Assembly: GCA_023268955.1 (NCBI GenBank)
Contig: JALRJW010000195.1
Span: 1 to 12,861, forward strand
Origin: Aliarcobacter sp.
GTDB taxonomy: Bacteria > Campylobacterota > Campylobacteria > Campylobacterales > Arcobacteraceae
DNA: 12,861 bases
Direction of reading: 5' to 3'
A model generated the notes under the pieces. The model was not told the DNA's origin. It saw nothing but the letters and a program-made list of their open reading frames with translations, and made no database searches. Shown here piece by piece: positions 6,183 to 12,861 of this stretch (position 1 is its first letter; each line of letters begins with the position of its first letter). Made by a program: the position numbers and the translations under genes.

Positions 6183-7433
6183 ATGAAAGCAGATTTAATT
6201 GTTGGTATTCAATGGGGTGACGAAGGTAAAGGTAAAATTGTTGATATGCTTGCTCAAAACTATGATTTAGTTTGTAGAAGTCAAGGTGGTCACAATGCTG
6301 GACATACAATTTGGGTTGATGGTGTTAAGTATGCATTACACTTAATTCCATCAGGGGTATTAAATCCAAAAGCTATAAATGTAATTGGAAATGGTGTTGT
6401 TTTATCTCCTGAATCAATTATCAAAGAGATGAGTCAATTCCAAAATTTAGAAGGAAGACTTTTCATTTCTGATAAAGCACATTTAAACTTACCTTATCAT
6501 GCACAAATAGATCAAGCAAAAGAGAGACTTAAAGGTGATAAAGCTATTGGAACAACAGGAAAAGGAATTGGACCTGCGTACTCTGATAAAATTAATAGAA
6601 TAGGACATAGAGTAGGGGAATTATTAAATCCTGCAAAATTAACTGATTCTATTATTGAGTATTTTGAGCAAAATAGAGCTATTTTTGATGTATTAGAAAT
6701 TGCTACACCAAACAAAGAAGAGTTATTAGCTGAATTAAAAGGTTACAACGAAAAATTAGCTTCATTTATTACTAATACAACAAATATGTTATGGAAAGCC
6801 CTTGATGAAAACAAAAAAGTTTTACTTGAAGGTGCTCAAGGAACTATGCTTGATATCGACCATGGTACATATCCCTATGTAACTTCATCTTCAACTGTAA
6901 GTGCTGGTGCTTGTACAGGACTTGGATTAAATCCAAAAGATATCGGTGTTGTAACAGGTATTACAAAAGCATATTGTACAAGAGTAGGAAATGGACCATT
7001 CCCATCTGAAGATTTTGGAACAGATGGAGATACAATGGCATCTGTTGGAAAAGAGTTTGGAACAACAACAGGAAGAAAAAGAAGATGTGGTTGGTTTGAT
7101 GCGGTTGCTGTTAAACATGCTTCAAGATTAAATGGTTGTGATCAATTAGCATTAATGAAACTTGACGTTTTAGATGGTTTTGAAAAAATCAAAGTTTGTG
7201 TAGCTTATGAGTTAGATGGACAAAGAATTGATTATGTACCATCTTCATTAGATGATGTAAAAGCTATTTATGAAGAAATAGATGGATGGGATAGCGTAGT
7301 TGGTATTAGAGAATTTGATAAACTACCTGAAAATGCAAAAAAATATATAAATAGAATCGAAGAAGTTACTTCTACTAAAGTAGGAATTGTTTCTACTTCA
7401 CCAGAAAGAGCTGACACTATAATAAGAGGTTAA
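6183..7433 (+). CDS. purA: Adenylosuccinate synthetase
   Basis: PurA joins IMP and aspartate using GTP to make adenylosuccinate, the first committed step to AMP. The 416-residue sequence is complete. Catalytic landmarks are unmistakable: GIQWGDEGKGKIVD (8-21) with the catalytic D13 and P-loop lysines, GGHNAGHTI (35-43) with H41, TTGKGIGPAYSDK (124-136), LEGAQGTMLDIDHGTYP (215-231), TGRKRRCGWFD (297-307) and KLDVLDG near 326-332 for the guanine. It sits in the middle of a tightly packed operon, seven bases after hisZ and one base before the DUF507 gene. An AGGA at the end of hisZ acts as ribosome site. There is nothing unusual in the enzyme itself. Confidence 0.98.
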   Translation: MKADLIVGIQWGDEGKGKIVDMLAQNYDLVCRSQGGHNAGHTIWVDGVKYALHLIPSGVLNPKAINVIGNGVVLSPESIIKEMSQFQNLEGRLFISDKAHLNLPYHAQIDQAKERLKGDKAIGTTGKGIGPAYSDKINRIGHRVGELLNPAKLTDSIIEYFEQNRAIFDVLEIATPNKEELLAELKGYNEKLASFITNTTNMLWKALDENKKVLLEGAQGTMLDIDHGTYPYVTSSSTVSAGACTGLGLNPKDIGVVTGITKAYCTRVGNGPFPSEDFGTDGDTMASVGKEFGTTTGRKRRCGWFDAVAVKHASRLNGCDQLALMKLDVLDGFEKIKVCVAYELDGQRIDYVPSSLDDVKAIYEEIDGWDSVVGIREFDKLPENAKKYINRIEEVTSTKVGIVSTSPERADTIIRG

Positions 7434-7434
7434 T

Positions 7435-7986
7435 ATGAGATTAAAAACACATCATACACCATATATTGCAAGAAGAATTGCAAGAGATATTGCTAAATGT
7501 GACTTTGTAGAAGTTAGAAGAGATAAAGCAGCTATTGAAGCTGAAATCGAAAGAATAATGGATGCTGATATTGAAAAAGAGTATGAATTAGATGAAAAAG
7601 TTCATGAAATACTTGATAATCAAGAAGAAGAAATCGAATTCTTAAATGCAGATAGAAGACAATTATTTTGGATGACTAAAAAAAGAATGGCAAATGATTT
7701 TGGAGTTATTTTAAATAATGAAGATAGATTTTCTGATATTGCTCACCAAATTTTAGATTATTTATGGGATGAAGATTTTATTCATTACACATGTTCAGAC
7801 AATAAGTTAAAAAATGTAATTTTTGCTTCTATTGATGAGTTTATGAAAGGTTTTGATAAAGCTGATGCTGAAGTTATTGGTAAACTTAAAAACTACAAAA
7901 GAAAACTTATTCCGGGAACTGAGGATTATGATTTAGTTTATCATAGATTATATGAAGAAGAATTAATTAAAAGAGGATTGATATAA
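7435..7986 (+). CDS. DUF507 family protein of unknown function, two tandem repeats
   Basis: A soluble, highly charged, mostly helical protein of 183 residues with the DUF507 pattern, which is widespread in Campylobacterota and Aquificota and has no assigned function. Two similar halves are visible. The first (about 1-90) has HTPYIARRIARDI, then DFVEV and a charged helix of the form IEAEIERIMDADIEKEYELD. The second (about 91-183) has DIAHQILDYLWDEDFIHY and a charged IDEFMKGFDKADAEV helix, ending YEEELIKRGLI. This fits a duplicated domain. No signal peptide, membrane segment or catalytic motif is seen. AGAGG precedes the ATG. The gene starts one base after purA and its stop TAA shares one base with the carA ATG, so translational coupling with carA is likely. 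Its place between two nucleotide-synthesis genes is suggestive only. Confidence 0.88.
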   Translation: MRLKTHHTPYIARRIARDIAKCDFVEVRRDKAAIEAEIERIMDADIEKEYELDEKVHEILDNQEEEIEFLNADRRQLFWMTKKRMANDFGVILNNEDRFSDIAHQILDYLWDEDFIHYTCSDNKLKNVIFASIDEFMKGFDKADAEVIGKLKNYKRKLIPGTEDYDLVYHRLYEEELIKRGLI

Positions 7987-9110
7987 TGCAAAAAGTATGG
8001 ATTTATTTAGAGAATGGAACATTTTTAGAGGCTAACTCTTTTGGTGCTACAGGTACATCTGTTGGTGAAATCGTATTTAATACATCTTTAACTGGTTACC
8101 AAGAAATTATTTCAGATCCATCTTATGCAGGTCAATTCATTACATTCACAATGCCTGAAATTGGTAATGTTGGAGTAAATGATGATGATATGGAATCAAG
8201 AAACTGTCACTGTAAAGGTGTGTTAGTTAGAAATTATCACCATGAACACTCAAATTACAGAGCTCAAAATGATTTAGATGCACTTTTAAAAGAGCATGGA
8301 GTTTTAGGTATTTGCGATATTGATACAAGATATTTAACTAAAATGATTAGAGATGAAGGTGCTATGATGATGATAGCTTCAACTGAAATTTCTTGTAAAG
8401 ATGAATTAGCAAAACAATTAGCAGCTAGTCCTAGAATTGAAGATATTAATTATATTGAGCAAGTATCTACAAAAGAGACTTATATTCATAAATCAGGTGC
8501 TTGGAATCATGAAGCTAAAGCATACAATAAAGCAGTTATGAGTGATAAAAAAATCGTTGTTATTGACTTTGGTGTTAAAAGAAATATTTTAAATGAATTA
8601 GTAAATGTTGGATTAGAAGTAGAAGTTATTCCTTCAACTTTTAAAGGTGAAGATATCATTGCTAGATTTGAAAACAAAGAGATTGGTGGAGTGTTTTTAT
8701 CAAATGGACCTGGTGATCCATTAACATTGGTTAATGAGAAAAAAGAGGTTCAAAAATTAATTAACGCAAATATCCCAATGTTTGCTATTTGTTTAGGTCA
8801 TCAAATGTTATCGATTGCTCATGGACACGATACATTTAAATTACCATTTGGACAACATGGTGGAAACCATCCAGTTGCAAATCCAGAAACAAAAATTGTT
8901 GAAATTACAGCTCAAAATCATAACTATAATGTTCCTGATAGCATTGTAGAGATTGCAGAAATTACTCATAGAAATTTATTTGACAATACAATTGAAGGTG
9001 TTAAATATAAAAATAAAGAGATTTTCTCAGTTCAACATCACCCAGAAGCAAGTCCTGGACCACATGAGTCTAAGTACATCTTCAAAGAATTTGCAAAAAT
9101 AGTGAAGTAA
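7986..9110 (+). CDS. carA: Carbamoyl-phosphate synthase small (glutaminase) subunit
   Basis: CarA hydrolyses glutamine and passes ammonia to CarB, which makes carbamoyl phosphate for arginine and pyrimidine synthesis. The 374-residue protein is complete. The N-terminal CPSase_sm domain (about 1-130) includes GEIVFNTSLTGYQEIISDPSYAGQ (27-50) and RYLTKMIRDEG (115-125). The C-terminal class I amidotransferase domain (about 188-374) has LSNGPGDP (238-245), the nucleophile C269 in AICLGHQ, QNHNY (310-314), and H352/E354 in QHHPEASPG. It overlaps the DUF507 stop by one base, with AGAGGA in the end of that gene as ribosome site. carB is not next to it; the following gene is on the opposite strand. 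A hairpin terminator overlaps its stop codon. Confidence 0.98.
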   Translation: MQKVWIYLENGTFLEANSFGATGTSVGEIVFNTSLTGYQEIISDPSYAGQFITFTMPEIGNVGVNDDDMESRNCHCKGVLVRNYHHEHSNYRAQNDLDALLKEHGVLGICDIDTRYLTKMIRDEGAMMMIASTEISCKDELAKQLAASPRIEDINYIEQVSTKETYIHKSGAWNHEAKAYNKAVMSDKKIVVIDFGVKRNILNELVNVGLEVEVIPSTFKGEDIIARFENKEIGGVFLSNGPGDPLTLVNEKKEVQKLINANIPMFAICLGHQMLSIAHGHDTFKLPFGQHGGNHPVANPETKIVEITAQNHNYNVPDSIVEIAEITHRNLFDNTIEGVKYKNKEIFSVQHHPEASPGPHESKYIFKEFAKIVK

Positions 9111-9121
9111 TTCACTTTTTT
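9101..9121. terminator. Intrinsic terminator overlapping the carA stop, probably bidirectional
   Basis: AGTGAA (9101-9106) and TTCACT (9111-9116) form a six-base stem around a GTAA loop, followed by a T run at 9116-9121. The loop contains the carA stop codon. An A-rich run precedes the stem (9095-9099), so the minus-strand transcript would also have a hairpin followed by TATTTTT, suiting the convergent pgpA end at 9139. The stem is short and AT-rich, so strength is uncertain. Confidence 0.65.
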
Positions 9122-9138
9122 GCAATAAATTAATTAGT

Positions 9139-9621
9139 TTACAAATTAGGTATTATAAATTTTTCAATTAATTGATAAGTTGCACCCGTTGCAATACCAG
9201 CAGCAATACCAGCGATTACATCATCAAGCATTACTCCCCATCCACCTTTAACTTCTCTATCAATTTTACCAATAATTGAAGGTTTCCAAATATCAAAGAT
9301 TCTAAAGAAAATAAAGGCAATAGGAGCCATGTAATAAATATTTGTATCATTAATTCCACAAATAGCTAGTGCAATCCACATTCCAGCAAGTTCATCAATT
9401 ACTATTTCTTTACTATCATGCTCTCCAACTTGTTCTTCATATTTATTTATCTCTTTAACAGCAATAACAGTAATTAATATAGCCAATAAAAACAGAGTTG
9501 AATCAGCAATATATTGAAGTAAAGCAACTCCTAAAATTAAAGATACAAATGAACCAACAGTTCCTGGAGCTTTTGGACTTAGTCCACTAAAACCAACTGT
9601 TAAAAATGCTTTTCTAAACAA
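9139..9621 (-). CDS. pgpA: Phosphatidylglycerophosphatase A
   Basis: PgpA is an inner-membrane phosphatase that converts phosphatidylglycerol phosphate to phosphatidylglycerol. At 160 residues it is of normal length. Family signatures are SPKAPGTVGS (15-24), the acidic catalytic region IVIDELAGMW (73-82), FRIFDIWKP (106-114), and GGWGVMLDDVIAGI (126-139) with D133 and D134. Three to four hydrophobic membrane segments are visible, for example around 26-38, 43-56 and 97-106. The start is TTG at 9621, supported by AAGGA six bases upstream that overlaps the end of the response-regulator gene; the PgpA N-terminus aligns from there. It follows the regulator by nine bases and is the last gene of the ispDF-regulator-pgpA unit, converging on carA across a shared terminator. 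Confidence 0.93.
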   Translation of the reverse strand: MFRKAFLTVGFSGLSPKAPGTVGSFVSLILGVALLQYIADSTLFLLAILITVIAVKEINKYEEQVGEHDSKEIVIDELAGMWIALAICGINDTNIYYMAPIAFIFFRIFDIWKPSIIGKIDREVKGGWGVMLDDVIAGIAAGIATGATYQLIEKFIIPNL

Positions 9622-9630
9622 ATATTTTCC

Positions 9631-10524
9631 TTATTTTTTCTTTTCTATACCAAGTTTTTTTCTCTTTTCCCAAAGAGATTTTCTTGAAATACCAAGTTTT
9701 TTTGATAACTCTGTATCAGGGTATTTGTTTTGATACGATAAAACCATCATTTTTACATAGTCATTTATTGTCATAATATTTGAACTGCTCACTAAAGAGT
9801 CTTCATTGTAGAACTCAACTTTTCTGAAAGGGAAATCATCTTCAGCTTCCATTGTGCAAATGATTACATTTTTTTCTTCAATTAATTTAATTAAATTTTC
9901 TCTTGATGTTTTTTTCAAAGTATGATAATCAGTCATATATATAATTATTTTAGGGTCATCAATCGCTGCTAATTTTTTTTGCCATGAAGCATCTGTAAAA
10001 CTAATAAAAGAGATAGATTTATCAAGTTTTTTTGCTAATTCAAATGTTAATTTATCAGCACATGTTTGAAGATTTGTTTCAATTAATGTTGGAAAAGAGT
10101 GAGGTAAGAATACTTCACTAGTATCAATATCACCCATTGTAAATTCAAAATATTCTTTAAGAGTAGCTAACTCTCTTCTCATGCTTCTGCACTCTTTATA
10201 GTGATAGATTTTTCTAACTAATTCATCCATAATAAATGGTTTCATAATATAATCTTTAGCACCTTCTTCAATTGGATGAGTAACTGTTTCATCAGAAATA
10301 TATGAAACAAGAAGAAGAATAATAGCTCTTTCTTTGTACTTTTTAATTATCTCTGAAACTAAAGAAGAAGGTAAAGATGTTGACAATAAAACAGTATCAT
10401 AATCTTTTGTCAGATTATTTATATTTGGTGATTCGATATAATCACAACTATGCCCATCGTCAAGTAGTCTTGAAACAACTTTTTGAGCAAGATAAATTTC
10501 ATTTTCAATAATTAATATATTCAT
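9631..10524 (-). CDS. Atypical orphan response regulator, HP1021/Cj1608 (CemR) family
   Basis: This matches the Campylobacterota orphan regulators HP1021 of Helicobacter pylori and Cj1608/CemR of Campylobacter jejuni, known for control of chromosome-replication initiation, redox and energy-metabolism genes. From ATG 10524 it has 297 residues, almost the HP1021 length. The receiver-like domain (about 1-115) begins MNILIIENE; the phosphoacceptor Asp is replaced by Ser48 (LLSTSLP), while the switch lysine (MKPF, K95) remains, so it cannot be controlled by classical phosphorylation. The C-terminal helix-turn-helix is about 272-293 (ELSKKLGISRKSLWEKRKKL). ATG 10524 overlaps the ispDF stop as ATGA, with GGA seven bases upstream; a TTG at 10536 in frame would add four residues but lacks a ribosome site. 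Position after ispDF matches the H. pylori arrangement. Confidence in family is high; targets are unknown here. Confidence 0.85.
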   Translation of the reverse strand: MNILIIENEIYLAQKVVSRLLDDGHSCDYIESPNINNLTKDYDTVLLSTSLPSSLVSEIIKKYKERAIILLLVSYISDETVTHPIEEGAKDYIMKPFIMDELVRKIYHYKECRSMRRELATLKEYFEFTMGDIDTSEVFLPHSFPTLIETNLQTCADKLTFELAKKLDKSISFISFTDASWQKKLAAIDDPKIIIYMTDYHTLKKTSRENLIKLIEEKNVIICTMEAEDDFPFRKVEFYNEDSLVSSSNIMTINDYVKMMVLSYQNKYPDTELSKKLGISRKSLWEKRKKLGIEKKK

Positions 10525-11645
10525 TCTTTTGTCCAATCATAATACTTTAATGTTGCAACACTGTGAACAGCAACACCCTCTTTTCTTCCAATAAATCCCA
10601 TTTTTTCTGATGTAGTTGCTTTTATGTTAATAAATTGTTTTGGCATATTTATAATTTTAGCTAGTGAAGATTTAATTTCTTGTTTAAAAGGATTGATTTT
10701 TGGTTGTTGAGCAACAATTAAAGTATCTATATTTATAATTTCATATCCAACATTATATGTAAATTCAATAATTTCCTTTAGTAAAACTTTTGAATCAGCA
10801 CCTTTGTATTTTTCATCTGTATCCGGGAAAAACTCTCCAATATCTCCAGCGCCAATTGCACCTAATATTGCATCAATAATTGAGTGTATTAAAACATCAC
10901 CATCACTATGAGCTTTAAATCCATACTCACATGGTATATTCACTCCGCCTAAAAACATAGGTTTTTTATCTTCAAATGCATGAACATCATAGCCAAAACC
11001 TGTAAAAAAATTTTTAGATGGTTCTTTTAAACAAGTAATATCTTTTAATTCATTTCCAAAAGTTAGTTTTTTACTTTGAATATCACCTGCTACATATTTT
11101 ATTGTCCCACCGTTTGCTTTTATAGCTGAACTATCATCTGTATATTCAATATCTGTATTTAAAGCTTTTCTTAAAATTTCTGTTTTTGATAATTGAGGAG
11201 TTTGTATAAGTTTAACTTCATCTCGATTTAGAGTTTCATTCTCATAAACAACTGTATCGCTTACATTTAAAATAGGCACAATACAATCAGCTTCAAAATG
11301 AGCTTCAATTAATCTATTTAAAACTTCTAAAGGAACACATGAACGTGCAACATCTGTTACCATAACAGATGAAGTTGTAACTTTCTGTAAAGCATTTTTT
11401 AATGATTGTTGTCTTGTATTACCACCACATACATAAGTAAAGTCATCTGAAAAATTTTCCATGTATTTTAATTCTAAAGGAGAAGAAACGATTATAATTT
11501 TTGTGAAGTTAAAGCTTTTTTTTAGCCTATTTACAACATATAGCCATAGAGGTTCATCATCAATTCTAAGCCATTGTTTCTTAGATTTGTGTTCAAATCT
11601 ACTAGAATTACCTGCACATAATATTACAAGAGATATATCAATCAT
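10521..11645 (-). CDS. ispDF: Bifunctional IspD/IspF of the MEP isoprenoid pathway
   Basis: A fused enzyme for the non-mevalonate pathway. The N-terminal domain (about 1-205) is 2-C-methyl-D-erythritol 4-phosphate cytidylyltransferase, with the CTP-binding start VILCAGNSSRF (7-17), KKQW (22-25), CGGNTRQQS (73-81), VTDVARSCVP (96-105) and IQTPQLS (147-153). The C-terminal domain (about 213-374) is 2-C-methyl-D-erythritol 2,4-cyclodiphosphate synthase, with TGFGYDVHAF (215-224), metal ligands D220, H222 and H254 in AHSDGDVLIH, EFFPDTDEKY (271-280) and TTSEKMGF. The IspDF fusion is typical of Campylobacterota and alphaproteobacteria. ATG 11645 has AAAGG five bases upstream. The stop overlaps the next gene's start (ATGA), so the regulator and pgpA are probably cotranscribed. 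A perfect nine-base inverted repeat lies inside the IspD part. Confidence 0.97.
   Translation of the reverse strand: MIDISLVILCAGNSSRFEHKSKKQWLRIDDEPLWLYVVNRLKKSFNFTKIIIVSSPLELKYMENFSDDFTYVCGGNTRQQSLKNALQKVTTSSVMVTDVARSCVPLEVLNRLIEAHFEADCIVPILNVSDTVVYENETLNRDEVKLIQTPQLSKTEILRKALNTDIEYTDDSSAIKANGGTIKYVAGDIQSKKLTFGNELKDITCLKEPSKNFFTGFGYDVHAFEDKKPMFLGGVNIPCEYGFKAHSDGDVLIHSIIDAILGAIGAGDIGEFFPDTDEKYKGADSKVLLKEIIEFTYNVGYEIINIDTLIVAQQPKINPFKQEIKSSLAKIINMPKQFINIKATTSEKMGFIGRKEGVAVHSVATLKYYDWTKE
11351..11371. repeat. Perfect 9-bp inverted repeat inside ispDF
   Basis: CATCTGTTA (11351-11359), a CCA spacer, and TAACAGATG (11363-11371) form a perfect hairpin within the IspD coding part (codons for VMVTDV). 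It could be an mRNA hairpin or a protein-binding site, or chance. It is not followed by a T run, so it is not a terminator. Confidence 0.6.
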
Positions 11646-11700
11646 ATAAACCTTTGTGTAAAAAAGTTACAAATTTTACAATAGTATCACTTATGAAAAC

Positions 11701-12516
11701 TTAAAGATCTAATTTTCTTTTTATAGAATTTATACAAAGAATTAAATTGTCTACATCAAAACCATATTCTAATGCTTTTTTAGAGGCTAAAGTAATCATA
11801 TTCTCACTTAGAGGCTCTGTAACATTAGTTAAAATTTTAATTATATGTAGGATTTGAGCCTGTTTTAAGAAATCTTTTGGGCATGCATCAATATTTTCAG
11901 TGTACGCAATAGAAAATATTAAATTATGAGATAAAGACCAATGTTTAAAAATATTTGCAGTAATTCTTGATGTAGAATACCCAACAAATGCTTCTTCAAC
12001 TATTGATAAATCATGTTTATTTTTTATTTCTTCTTGAAATTGAGTAGTTAATTTTTTTGATTGGATAACTTGTGAAATAATATATTTACCAATATCTTGC
12101 AGGAAAGCTGGAAGAACCAAATCTTTTAATAAAGTAGGTTCTATTGTTGCTACCCAAGAATTTACAAGTTTTGTAGAGATTAAAGCAGAAAGCATAAAAT
12201 CATCATTTGTAACATTATAGGCATTTAAATTACTTTTGATAGAGTTCTGAATAACAGTACCTATAGCAATTGAAATTGTGAAATTTATACCTAATAAATT
12301 TACTGCTTTACTAATTGTATCAATCTCGCTTCTAAAACCAAATAAACTAGAATTCGCAACCTTTAAAATAGTAGCTGTCATTAAAGGATCTCTACTAATT
12401 ATATTTATTAGTGTAACTTCATCTTCATTATTTAGTCTTTTAAATTCTTCTAAATCAGTTATATTATCTGGTAATGGTGGTATAGATTTTATGGTTTTTA
12501 TTAATTCATTATTCAT
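11701..12516 (-). CDS. HDOD domain protein without HD catalytic residues
   Basis: HDOD domains are relatives of HD phosphohydrolases found in signalling proteins. The 271-residue protein is almost entirely one HDOD domain (about 1-200): SIPPLPDNIT (11-20), the ISRDPLMTATILKVANSSLFG signature (40-60), and ISKAVNLLGINFT (68-80). Where active HD enzymes have HDIGK, this one has QDIGK (140-144), and no histidine is seen at the earlier HD position, so hydrolase activity is unlikely, as in many HDOD proteins. The tail (about 200-271) is helical with no recognisable effector domain. The ribosome site before ATG 12516 is weak. An extended -10 promoter lies about 30 bases upstream. It diverges from thiC and precedes ispDF by 55 bases. 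It probably acts as a protein-interaction or signalling module; its partner is unknown. Confidence 0.87.
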   Translation of the reverse strand: MNNELIKTIKSIPPLPDNITDLEEFKRLNNEDEVTLINIISRDPLMTATILKVANSSLFGFRSEIDTISKAVNLLGINFTISIAIGTVIQNSIKSNLNAYNVTNDDFMLSALISTKLVNSWVATIEPTLLKDLVLPAFLQDIGKYIISQVIQSKKLTTQFQEEIKNKHDLSIVEEAFVGYSTSRITANIFKHWSLSHNLIFSIAYTENIDACPKDFLKQAQILHIIKILTNVTEPLSENMITLASKKALEYGFDVDNLILCINSIKRKLDL

Positions 12517-12545
12517 TTAATTTACTACAATTTGAAATATGTTAA

Positions 12546-12558
12546 ATTATATCAAAAA
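12546..12558 (-). promoter_or_regulatory. Extended -10 promoter of the HDOD gene
   Basis: On the minus strand a T run is followed by TGA and TATAAT (12551-12546), the extended -10 form typical of Campylobacterota sigma-70 promoters that lack a -35 box. Transcription would start near 12540, giving a leader of about 23 bases. Confidence 0.65.
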
Positions 12559-12614
12559 GAAACTTATAATGATAATAACTTAAAATAATGAGATAAATTA
12601 AGGAGATATAAATA

Positions 12615-12628
12615 TTTTTTGATATAAT
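12615..12628 (+). promoter_or_regulatory. Extended -10 promoter of thiC
   Basis: A T run (12615-12620) is followed by TGA and TATAAT (12623-12628). Transcription would begin near 12635, so the leader is only about 33 bases, with AGGA at 12658-12661 six bases before the thiC ATG. It is nearly a mirror image of the divergent HDOD-gene promoter. Confidence 0.65.
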
Positions 12629-12667
12629 CAACTCAATTAATTAAAGATATTTTAAATAGGATTTATA

Positions 12668-12861
12668 ATGAGAGAATGGTTAGATAATCACAAAAATGAT
12701 GAAGTAAGAACACAAATGTACTATGCTAAAAAAGGGATTATTACTCCTGATATGGAGTATGTAGCTAAGATTGAAAACTTAGACCCTGAATTAGTAAGAG
12801 CTGAGATTGAAAGAGGAAGATTAATTATTCCTGCAAACGTAAATCACAGACATTTAGTACC
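12668..12861 (+). CDS. thiC: Phosphomethylpyrimidine synthase, N-terminal part (cut by window end)
   Basis: ThiC is a radical-SAM enzyme that rearranges aminoimidazole ribotide into the hydroxymethylpyrimidine phosphate of thiamine. Only 64 codons are present; the gene runs off the right edge with no stop. The visible part matches the ThiC core start closely: MREWLDNHKNDEVRTQMYYA, KKGIITPDMEYVA, LDPELVRAEIERGR and LIIPANVNHRHLVP. The start is ATG 12668 with AGGA six bases upstream. The long N-terminal extension of enterobacterial ThiC is absent, as in short-form ThiC of many bacteria. The catalytic CxxCx4C cluster motif lies outside the window. The leader is too short for a TPP riboswitch. 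Transcription diverges from the HDOD gene. Confidence 0.95.
   Translation, partial: MREWLDNHKNDEVRTQMYYAKKGIITPDMEYVAKIENLDPELVRAEIERGRLIIPANVNHRHLV

Noticed and set aside
6512..7118. Minus-strand open frames inside purA
   Set aside because: They lie opposite strongly conserved PurA motifs and show no family features.
11657..11680. Inverted repeat TGTAAAA...TTTTACA upstream of ispDF
   Set aside because: Seven AT-rich pairs with a ten-base loop are expected by chance in such AT-rich DNA, and no U-tail or conserved site supports a function.
12278..12520. Plus-strand open frame antisense to the HDOD gene
   Set aside because: It is a shadow of the HDOD coding sequence; hydrophobic composition arises from the complementary codons.
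12600..12605. AAGGAG ribosome-site-like sequence upstream of thiC
   Set aside because: No start codon at suitable distance opens a reading frame, and it lies upstream of the predicted thiC -10 box.

Overview
The window looks like an AT-rich chromosomal segment of a Campylobacterota bacterium, most likely Arcobacter sensu lato (Arcobacteraceae). The grounds are protein character and gene content: a fused IspDF, an HP1021/Cj1608-type atypical response regulator directly behind ispDF, a short HisRS-like HisZ, a two-repeat DUF507 protein beside purA, and TGA-TATAAT extended -10 promoters preceded by T-runs. Genes are tightly packed. No gene-free stretch exceeds about 150 bases, and I see no tRNA, rRNA, CRISPR array or intact mobile element.

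Bases 1-217 do not match the rest. They are GC-richer (66 of 140 bases in 1-140, about 47%) and carry two short minus-strand coding fragments that read like parts of alphaproteobacterial-type genes. One is the N-terminal domain of an isopenicillin-N-synthase-like dioxygenase, with a one-base frameshift. The other is an internal piece of UbiA prenyltransferase. They abut a two-cupin gene that has no usable ATG start. A chimeric contig end is the simplest explanation; a real rearrangement is the alternative.

Bases 841-3461 hold a minus-strand stress-type cluster: marR, then yceI, a DODA-type ring-cleaving dioxygenase and a pirin. The same perfect 12-bp palindrome (TACTAATTAGTA) lies in the spacer of a near-consensus marR promoter and just downstream of the yceI -10. 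This suggests that the cysteine-free MarR protein represses itself and the yceI-DODA-pirin operon, possibly in response to phenolic or quinone-like compounds. It is the most coherent candidate system in the window. A LysE-type exporter (TTG start) follows upstream.

Bases 4214-9110 are a plus-strand operon of amino-acid and nucleotide metabolism: class V aminotransferase, hisZ, purA, DUF507 and carA, with gaps of 0-7 bases. It ends in a hairpin terminator that contains the carA stop codon and probably also serves the convergent genes. Bases 9139-12516 on the minus strand carry an HDOD-domain protein, ispDF, the atypical response regulator and pgpA; the last three are overlapping or nearly so. 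The HDOD gene diverges from thiC, whose first 64 codons end the window, and the two genes have near-mirror-image extended -10 promoters.
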